Assembly (NCBI GenBank): GCA_030407005.1
Contig: JAUDYN010000003.1
Coordinates: 558,001-622,000 of the forward strand
Reading direction: 5' to 3'
DNA: 64,000 nucleotides
Source of the DNA: Desarmillaria ectypa
Taxonomy: Eukaryota > Basidiomycota > Agaricomycetes > Agaricales > Physalacriaceae
Shown: in pieces, positions 55,570-64,000 of the stretch
Numbering within the stretch: the stretch's first letter is position 1
Layout of the letters: every line of letters starts with the position of its first letter
Notes under the pieces: model-generated
The model's database searches: none
What the model was told of the DNA's origin: nothing
What the model saw: the letters and a program-made list of their open reading frames with translations, nothing else
Made by a program: the position numbers and the translations under genes

Positions 55570-57836
55570 ATGTCCAATGATGCCTTGCTCAAGCCCCCAA
55601 AAGACGCGATACTTGTAGAAAATGAAGCTATACCCATAGACGAACTAGAAAAGAAGAAGAAGAAGAAGAAGAAGAAAAGGCACCCCGAAGGTGATTTGAA
55701 GTTTCATACATTTCCGATTGCTTCTCAACCTTGGACACAACAGACGCTGTGGAAGAGAAGAAAAAGAAACGGAAACATGCTGAGGATGGCGATGCTGATT
55801 GTGGGTATTTCGGTCATATGTGAATTGACGATCCTGATTTCTTACAGCCAAATCTGAAAAGAAGAAAAAAACCAGGCTTGCCAACGTAGAAGAATCACAA
55901 CGTATGTCAAGTCCAATTACGCAAGTTTGTGGTTAATGTATCTGTAGTAACGGAGGCCATTGGTATCTCAAGCAAGGGTGGTACTGAAAGTGAGTCCTCT
56001 TTGCTAGCTTGAATGCCTCGCCTTGAATGTCAAAAGGCAAAAAGGAGAAGAAAAAGAAGAAACCAAAGTCTTCGGAGGAACCTTTACCTGGCCGTGCGTA
56101 TGGTGTTTACACTGTTGACTCGTAACTCACGCTTTTCAGAAACAGAAACTGCAGACTCTTCATCAGCAGACAAAAAGGAAAAGAAGAAGAAACGAAAAAG
56201 AGATGAGGTGTCCAGCGAGAATGTAGATGCCTCAGAACGTGCGTTATCGGGCGCATGCATCTTAATATCTGATGTCAAACTTTTCATTTAGAACCCATAA
56301 AGGAGACGAAGAAAGCTACCAAAGTTGAAAATACGACAACGGAATCTGACATAACTACCTTCCTTACCACGAACAACATTACTTGTACGCCATCCATCAC
56401 ACCATACCTCACCTTCGCCCAGCTCCCCATTCCCGACAACCTCCGTATGCCTCTGACCCGTTTCCCTGCTCCCACTCCCATCCAGGCCTGTGCTTGGCCA
56501 CCCGCCTTTGAGGGACACGATGTAGTCGGTATCGCTGAAACCGGCAGCGGCAAAACATTCGCCTTTGGAATCCCTGCTCTCGCCAAACTGATCAAAAACC
56601 CGCCCAGTAAAGACGGTGTTACGACTCTCGTCATGGCGCCCACTCGTGAGCTAGCTATGCAAACCCACGACGCGCTCGAAGAACTCGGTAAGCCGTTTGG
56701 GATCGGCAGCGTTGCTGTGTATGGCGGGGCGCCGAAGGAGGCTCAGATCAAAATGCTCCGTAATGCGATGCGAGGAAAGGGGAACAAGGTGACAACGAGA
56801 ATTGTTGTTGGTACGCCGGGCAGAATATTGGATTTGATTGGAGAAGGGGTCTGTGAATTGGGTGGAGTGGATTACCTGGTCTTGGATGAAGCCGACCGGA
56901 TGTTGGATCAAGGGTTTGAGAATGCCATTAGGCAAATTATTTCTTATACAAGGAAGAACGAAGAGAGGCAAACGATGATGTGTGAGTTTTCCTCATTTTT
57001 TTATGCTTACGATCGGCTAATATGATTTCTGACAGTCAGCGCGACATGGCCGGAGTCAATCAGACGACTTGCCAGCACTTTCCAGCGTGACCCTGTGCGG
57101 GTAACTGTTGGTAGCGAAGATTTAAGCGCCAATAGCCGAGTGGAACAGCACGCAGAAGTTTTCGATGATGAACGAAGTAAAGAGTGAGTCATCGCTTGTC
57201 TCCGCATGCTGTCCCTGACCGAGCTCCTTAGTGCCCGATTACTGAAGCATCTACGTACAATCTTACCAAACAAGATGGCGGGCACCACGAATCGTGTCCT
57301 TGTTTTCGCATTGTACAAGCCTGAAGCTTCTCGTGTAGCTGCGTTATTGAAGCGTGAAAAGTACCGCGTTAGCGAACTGCACGGGGACATGAAGCAACCG
57401 GCTCGAACGGCAGCACTAGAGGATTTCAAAACGGGACGGAGCAATATCATGGTGGCGACAGACGTGGCTGCTCGTGGATTAGATATTCCTGACGTCGGCG
57501 TGGTGATAAATTATACATTCCCTTTGAAGGTTGAGGACTATGTGCATCGGATTGGGCGAACTGGTAAGAGGTCGTCGTTGTCGGCTCCTGGTTTCTGACG
57601 TTGTTCTAGGTCGTGGTGGACGTACCGGCAAGTCTATAACATTTTTTACAGGTGCCGCGCACGAAAAGTCACTGGCTGGCGAATTTGCAAGGGTTTTGAG
57701 GGAAGGCGGGTACGACAACGAGGAGCTCCGGAGTAAGTTTCCGATGACGATAAAAAAGAAGGAGCACAGCGCGTACGGTGCGTTTTTCAGAGACGACATA
57801 GAGATGCCAGTAGGGAGGAAGAAGATTGTTTTTTAG
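55570..57836 (+). CDS. DBP3: DEAD-box RNA helicase DBP3
   Basis: Nucleolar helicase for 60S ribosomal precursor processing (ITS1 cleavage in yeast). Start [20 protein letters not shown] at 55570. The Lys-rich N-terminal tail is built from several small exons and rich in KKKK runs (one from a coding AAG repeat at 55651), as in Dbp3 of other fungi. The core starts with the Q motif region [20 protein letters not shown]. Then come [20 protein letters not shown] (motif I), [100 protein letters not shown] and [19 protein letters not shown]. The frame ends [11 protein letters not shown] with TAG at 57834-57836. Assignment to DBP3 rests on the AxETGSGKT core plus the Lys-rich head and the GRKK.VF ending; DBP2 lacks these. 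Confidence 0.9.
55651..55674 (+). repeat. (AAG)8 coding microsatellite
   Basis: Eight perfect AAG units in DBP3 exon 1 encode eight Lys in a row. Length variation would change the basic tail without a frameshift. Confidence 0.85.
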
Positions 57837-58007
57837 ATATGGTTTTGTTTTTAAATATACATAACATTGATGACATCAAGGATCCGAAACCGAACCGCAA
57901 GTCCCCTGTCTGGGACACATATATTAGGTTCCTCCAGACTAGCATAGCCAGCTGCTACCTTTCCCTTTCCGCGGCTGCATATAGCCAGTCTGCCCATTCC
58001 CTTGACC

Positions 58008-59660
58008 ATGATGGGCCTCTTCAGCACTGCCAGTTCCCACCTGCGTGCAGCTGCAACAGGTAAGCGCGACGAGGAGGGCGTCCCTACCGACACCGAGCCA
58101 GACGATACCTCAATCCTGTCAGTGTACAGTTCTTTCATTGACGGAAACGACGCTCACCGCCCTTCAGAGACGAGAATGAAGGCTCGATTATCACCTCCCT
58201 CATCTCCCAGTTACGGTATGCTCGCCGTCGTTGTTCTCTGTCGAGACAGAAATTGAGGTCTTCACAGCGTCGGCATGGACCTTTCAAGAGTTACCTTTCC
58301 GACTTTTGTCCTAGAACCCCGCAGCATGCTCGAGCGCATAACCGACTTTATGTCACATCCAGATCTTATCTTCGGGTGCGCCCCTTAACTGAACGACAGA
58401 TTCTCCATTAATTTCGTGAAATAACACAGCGCAGAGGACATGGAGGATCCAGAGGAGCGCTTCTTACGTGTCCTTCAGTACTACCTCGCAGGATGGCACA
58501 TCAAGCCAAAGGGCGTCAAGAAGCCGTGCGTCCCATCTTCTCAGACCTTCCTTCCTCACATCGACTGCATACAGCTACAATCCTATTCTCGGGGAATTCT
58601 TTCGATGTCGGTACGACTACCCGAATGGCACCCACGGATACTACATCGCAGAGCAAGTCTCGCATCATCCGCCTGTGTCGGCGTTCTACTACATCTCCCC
58701 TGCTAACCGTATTATTATACTCGGCGAACTGCGGCCCAAGAGTAAGTTCCTGGGGAACAGCGTGTCGACAACGATGGAGGGCGAGAATAGAATCTTGCTA
58801 TTAGGCAAGCCGGAAGATGGAGGTGCGTTTCCCTCGTTTCGTTCCTGCACGCGGGCCGTGCTCTGACATCCAACAGAGTACGTGATTACCATGCCCAACA
58901 TGTACGCACGCGGCATACTATTTGGAAAGATGGTTCTTGAGTTGGGGGATACATGTATTGCTAAGAATGAGAAACATGGGTTATATTGCGACCTTGAGTT
59001 TAAAACCAAGGTATGTATAACCCGTCTATCTCTCCCCGTAATTACTCCTTCCTTAACGGCATCCAGGGTTTCTTTTCTGGAACATATAATGCCATCAGCG
59101 GCAAGATCCGCCGAAATTCGACAGAGATTGGCGAGGTGTCGGGGCGGTGGAGTCATATTATGGATTTCAAGAGCGCCAAGGTCAGTCTACGTCATATTTT
59201 ATGCCTGCTCCTCTCTGATCGAGCTCCCTTTAGACAACGACGCGGCGCGTTTTGTTCGATGCCGTTAAAGATGGGCAGAATATATCGCCCAAATGGGTTC
59301 CTTCCGAGGAAGAGCAAGAGTCCAACGAGTCCCGCAGACTGTGGAGTGATCTGACAAAGGCTATTCTAGACAAAGATATGGAGGCGGCGACGACTGCAAA
59401 ATCAGCAGTCGAGGACGCGCAGAGAGAGAAGAGGAAGACCATGGCACATCATGGACAGAAACACGTACCGAGATTTTTCGTGCACAAGAATGGGAGATGG
59501 GAGCCAAAGATTGAGTATGCATCTTCAAATTCTAACCATGTCTACGTGAAGATATTGACATTCAAAACCTAGGATTCCGGCAGATCCAATCGAAGCAGAG
59601 CGTGCAGTGAACGTGTGGTTGAAGCTTGCACCGTCCGCTCCGCCAACAGAGAAGACATAA
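58008..59660 (+). CDS. Oxysterol-binding protein (OSH/Kes1-like)
   Basis: Lipid-transfer protein that exchanges sterol for PI4P between membranes. Multi-exon; start [20 protein letters not shown]. The ORD core shows [54 protein letters not shown] and [20 protein letters not shown]. The OSBP signature is [17 protein letters not shown]. Then come [57 protein letters not shown] and [17 protein letters not shown]. No PH or ankyrin domain is visible, so it is the short Kes1/Osh4-like type, although the acidic N-terminal head is longer. The joint between the head (to about 58215) and VGMDLSRV (from about 58269) could not be put in phase with a GT donor, so that exon border is unresolved. The stop is TAA 59658-59660. 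Confidence 0.88.
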
Positions 59661-60039
59661 CGACTTCGTCCCTCCAGTTTTACACATCAGTTCCGGGTTA
59701 CCATCTGTTGTCATGATATAATTAATGCATGCTTATACTTACACACTGACGTAGTAATGCAATTCCATTTCCGAGTGTACAGTGAGAAGAAGAGGGTATT
59801 TATGTACAATCAGCAGTAAGATGGGTAATAGACTTGAAAGACCTGGGGATAGTAACGTATATATGTGTAAACCAATGTGATAGTGAATGATGAAATGGAT
59901 GGTGATGCAAATAGATAATAGCAAAACTGTATGTAGAGTACTGACAACAGGGATAGCCATAGATGAATGAATGATAATGCACATGGATGATTGACAGCGT
60001 TGGAAAAGAGGGTCAATGAAAAGAACTTGTCTGGGAACT
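59661..60039. other. Convergent spacer, OSH / coiled-coil gene
   Basis: AT-rich, with many loose TGATG/ATAGT-like words between 59870 and 59990 but no clean repeat. No gene recognised. Confidence 0.45.
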
Positions 60040-63000
60040 TTATGGATAGTACCAGCCGTCTTCGTCTACAGTTGGCGCTAACGATACAGTGCTCGGTGTA
60101 GGCGAAGGGGGCGCAGGTGGTAGTTGAGAGCGTCGTTTGGGTGTCCCACGGCTTAGAGAGGTTGGGTAACGAGAGGGGATAGGAGGGTAGGTGGACGAAT
60201 GGATCCCGTTACTCTTTGGCGCATGCATCGAGTCCCATACGGACGGCTGAGGAGGAGTATGTCCATTGGGTGTCACCGATCGCGAACGACTATATTCTGT
60301 GCTCGCATGAGAGTCGGGATGCGGCACACCGTTCCGAGGTCTGGTGGCTGTTGACGTTTTGATGTTCGCATTCCTGGATCGCTCGAATCCATTTTGCATG
60401 ACTTTGATCTTGGCTTCGAGTGCGCTGATTTGTTCGCGTAAGCGAATCTCTCGGTCCTGAACAAGGAATAAAACTGTCAGAAGGATGTAATGATAATAAA
60501 AGAGCAAATCTACCTTCGCCAAGCGCTCATCCGCTTCATGCTCCTCCAACTGCATCTTTACCAACGAGTAATCGGTATCCAATTGAGCTTGAGTCTGTTC
60601 AGCTTGGTCCAGCATCGTCTGCGTGTGCTCGAGCTTGCCTTCATACTCCTTGGCACGCTCCTCCCACTCGCTAGCCCGCTGTTGTGCTTGAGAAAGACTT
60701 TGACGGACGGTGAATGCTGCCTTCTCGCTGTTGGATATCCGTCCTTCTTGGTCCTCATAACGTTTCTGCAGCGCCGAGTGTTCCCCTTCAAGCAACTTCG
60801 ACCTATCGCGGATGTGCTTAAGCTCCTTCAATTCTTCGTCGTTAGATTGGCGCATAAGGTTTGCAACCATCTGAATTTGTTCTGATGCTTGACGAAGGCT
60901 GTCCCATTGGCTCGAATTCGTCAAAAGATCCTCGTTTTGCCGGCGAAGAGCGGCGATGGTTTCCTCTGCCAAATCTTTGTCACGAGAAGCAAACGCCACT
61001 TTCAGTTCAAGAGCATCAATCTAAGAATTGGCACAATAAGTCAGACTTGTCATATGTTAAACGAGATGACGGCATTTACCTTAGTCTTCAACGTCCTTTT
61101 ATCGAATAACAGCTCTTGATTAGCCTTTTCAAGCTCAGCAATTCGTTCTTGATTAGACTGCGTTGCAACATCGGAAGATTGGAGGCGTGAGAGAGCTTTC
61201 GCTAGAGCATCTTGCAATTCTGTATTCCGAACTTCGACAACTGCACTCTCTTCGGCCTTTGCCGCAGCAGAATCCTGTAATTCCTTCACTTGGGCCCGTA
61301 GTCGATCCCGATCAGCCTCCACAATGCCTAATTTCTCAGAAAGCATCTCCTTCTCAACACGAACCTGTCCATGCGCGCCTCGAGCTTTGGCGACCTGGAC
61401 TTGCAACTCGGTGTTGGCCTTCCTGAGATCTTCAAGCTCGTGCTTAACCGCATCTCTAGAGAGCGCAAATTCAGCATGCGCCTGCTGAAGCACGCTGGTG
61501 GCTACAGAGAAAGGTTCCGGAAGAGCATTGATCTTTTGGATGACATCTTTATGAAGCCCCAAAATTTCGCCACTCTGTTCGGCTAGTGCGCGTTGTTTGT
61601 CCGTAAGATCATCCACGACTGATTTAATATGGACAATGTTTTCGTCCGGAGTGATCGACTTATCCTCAACTTGTCCTTTCGACATCAATTCAATCCGAGT
61701 TCCGATATCCTGTACTGCAGACAGAACATTTGAAGGAAGACCTGTCATGACGTCCACAACATTGCTCTGAGCCGAGAAAAAATCTGACTGCTGAGAAGCA
61801 AGGGATCGTTGTCCTTCGACAAGCGTCGACAACGTGTTGTCGATGTTCTGAAGTGGCTCCAAAAGACCCGAAACACTATCGGTAACACGACTTGCGATGG
61901 TGTCCACTGTCAATGTCTTATCTCGATTAGCAAGACGAGCGTCAAGACGCTCAACGACAAGGTCTGCGACCTGCTCCTTGATTTCGAAGGCATCGATTGG
62001 TGCGATAGCTCGGGTGACAGCAGATGTGAGCTGAAGGCTGATGGCGTCGGTGTCAACAGCAGGGCTGGGCTCCTGCAGATTTGACAAAAGAGGAACCAAC
62101 TGGTTAACAATGAGGCCAGCCGTCTCGCGTTTATCTGATGCAAGATCAATTAGCTGAGATATGTTGGGTTTAACTGCTTGGGAGAGCTTCTCGGACAGAT
62201 AGTCGTAATCCACCGAGTCCGGACGGATAGTGCTGAGAACAGGAGACAAGGCAGATACTATCGCATCTACAATGGCATCTCGCTCTCTTGCCGGAGCTGC
62301 TCGTCCGATGGATTCCAGGCGAACCGACATTTCTGATATCGCCTCATTGACTGCCTGGATAGTGCGGGTGCTATACTGTTCCAGGGTCGCGTCCGGAATG
62401 ACTGAATTCAAGATAGGACGTCCTTTAAAGAAGCTCTGCGATATGTTGCTAAGCTCCTGCTTGAGGTGGGCAAGCGTTTCAGCATGGGACTGTTCGATGA
62501 CGTCTTTGATCAATTGGATATCCAATTCGCCCCGCGCATCAAACTGAGTATCTTCCAAACTACGCGTGGCGGAATCACGGAGCTGAGTTCTGAATAGCGA
62601 AAGGACCTCGTTAATCATGGCCTCTGTGTTGGGATTCAATGTGGACCCTCCTCTGATGTCACGACGGAGGACCGCGATCTTTTCATCCAACAGATCCTCG
62701 ATTTTATGCAGCTCGAACTGGCTCGTTAGATCCTTATTAATGGCCGACGTCTCTGACATGGACGATGCCGTAGAGAAAGGATGCAGAGCATCAGGAAGTG
62801 ATGATCGTCTCCGGGAATGGCGTGTCGATCTAAATACATCTTCAGTGGGCGACACCTGCCTATGACCAGGATCAGTAACCAGTCTGCTTCGGGATACTTT
62901 GTGCGAGATGGCAGGAACACTAAGATCATCCAATGAAGGACGAGAAACGTGTTCAAATATTTCGTGGGAACTGAGCCGCGAGCGCACGACTCGGCGGGTA

Positions 63001-64000
63001 CGTTCCTCACCACCGTTGTTGACTAAGGCTTTGAACAAACCCGCAGGGACAGTATTGTTCGATACAGTGTGCTTGAAATCCAGCGGAATCGGTGCCCGCT
63101 TGGTTTTTGAGCTCGAAGGTAGCTCAAATGCATCCATCTGGGGGTCACCATACTCGGGGCGCACGGTACTCTCCTCTTGCAAAGTTTCTTCAGCAGGTTC
63201 GGCAGGGGGTATCGGTGGTAAAGTGGCAGCAACAGAAAAGCCAGCGAATGTGAATGGCTCTGCAGACGGGTTGACAGAGGAATGTACGGATCTATCAAGA
63301 CGGGGCGACGGCATCTGATGGAGGCCCGGAAGAGAGTCAGCAGCCGGAGGGAACTTGAACGACGCCATACTATCACCCTCCTCCATAGTCTCACTCGATC
63401 CATGGCGTCTACGCTTTTCGCGGCCTTGAACCCGGAATGGTGACGACTGATCAACAGGGGGAACAGGAAGCGGCCGGTAAGGCTCTGCCACGGGGAATAC
63501 AGGACCTGCAACCTTAAACGTGAATGCACTTGGCTTAAATTCCTGCGCACCGGCATTGAGAGGTTTGCCAAAGGACGGCGCACGCGAGTGGGTGTGATCA
63601 CTAGAGCTGGTGAACGCATCGGGTTTCCAGGAGCTCGGGAGCGGAGCGCCGAAAACGAAGGGTTTAGCATTAGGATTAAGACGAGGAATGGCCGGTTTAG
63701 GCTCGGAGAACTCAGGGTTAAGGTCCGACGGATGGCGCGAATGAGCTTGGGCTGGGTCATGAATAGAATATTGTCCAGAAGGCAATCGAGAATGGGGAGG
63801 GGGAGGAAGAGGTCGAGACGAGCGTCCACTCATATTTGAAGGAGGGCGTTCGTAATAATTATGCACGCCAAGATAACCTTCATGGTCATGCAATTGCTCC
63901 TCCTCACTGGGGTTCGATATAATATCTTCCTCACCTGATCGAGCTAATACCATGGTATTTTCAGGGGGACGAGGGAAATTGGGTATGCGTCTCGGCTGCT
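60040..64000 (-). CDS. Large disordered and coiled-coil protein (5' end outside the window)
   Basis: Three exons seen on -: 61080 to beyond 64000, 60514-61020 and 60040-60456, with stop TAA 60040-60042. At least 1,300 residues. The frame stays open past ATG 63951-63953 to the edge (PNFPRPPENT before it), so the true start may lie outside. Order: a Pro/Ser-rich head with RPLPPPPHSRLPSG, KPFVFGAPLPSSWK and EFKPSAFTFKVAG; a middle region of amphipathic helices (for example ARERDAIVDAIVSALSPVLS); then long coiled coils (AKARGAHGQVRVEKEMLSEK, LRAQVKELQDSAAAKAEESA, DRSKLLEGEHSALQKRYEDQ); and a Ser/Pro tail ending TVDEDGWYYP. The FVFGAPL / AFTFKVAG motifs recall fungal spindle or cell-cortex scaffolds, but I cannot assign a function. 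No enzymatic domain was seen. Confidence 0.75.

Noticed and set aside
55651..55674. AAG repeat considered as a possible regulatory or unstable satellite
   Set aside because: It is in frame inside the Lys-rich tail of DBP3, as in other fungi, so it is explained as coding.
1..64000. CRISPR arrays, phage genes, bacterial operons, secondary-metabolite cluster
   Set aside because: No regularly spaced repeats, no phage or bacterial genes, and no polyketide or peptide synthetase, terpene cyclase or transporter cluster was seen.

Overview
The window is nuclear DNA from a filamentous basidiomycete, most likely an Agaricomycete. Genes are dense (about 2 kb apart) and cut by many introns of 45-65 bases with GT..CTRAY..AG signals. 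The gene content is fungal: SRP68, a GET3 ATPase, an AP-1 bZIP, a copper-fist regulator, a DUF7137 protein and FSH hydrolase. I could not search databases; names rest on motifs and family knowledge. Exon joins were worked out by hand and, where given in full, checked for reading phase.

Layout, left to right. 1-6780: the tail of an unknown gene, a disordered Ser/Pro-rich protein, ERF4 (palmitoyltransferase partner) and an AP-1-like bZIP, all on +. 7722-8945: a nine-exon FSH-family serine hydrolase on -. 8946-12123: a 3.2-kb stretch with no supported gene. 12124-20040: a compact housekeeping block of DUF7137 protein (-), SBDS (+), ALG1 (-), NFU1 (+), HEM3 (+) and a GT32 mannosyltransferase (+). 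20041-32487: looser and partly decayed, with an F-box-like pseudogene, a RecQ helicase, a UBE2W-type E2, a copper-fist factor (-) and a broken membrane-protein gene. 32488-49787: a rhodanese-PTP phosphatase, SKI8 (-), GET3 (-), SRP68 (+), KU80 (-) and a SNF2/STH1 remodeler (+). 49953-52500: one small unknown gene and coding-like debris on -. 53009-64000: DOT1 (-), DBP3 (+), an oxysterol-binding protein (+) and a long coiled-coil protein (-) that runs off the right edge.

Most genes are conserved single-copy functions. Three themes link neighbours: delivery of proteins to the ER (GET3 and SRP68 share a 151-bp divergent promoter), chromatin and DNA repair (KU80 and STH1 share a 214-bp divergent promoter; DOT1 and RecQ lie elsewhere), and compact head-to-head pairs in general (ALG1/NFU1 within 70 bp, DUF7137/SBDS within 193 bp).

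The most unusual signal is in gene structure, not gene content. Five introns appear to use GC instead of GT at the donor site: three in the RecQ gene and two flanking an 18-base microexon that encodes the GET3 P-loop. Introns also split or directly follow the start codon in three genes, and lie at or within a few bases of the stop codon in three others. No tRNA, rRNA, CRISPR array, complete transposon or origin was recognised.
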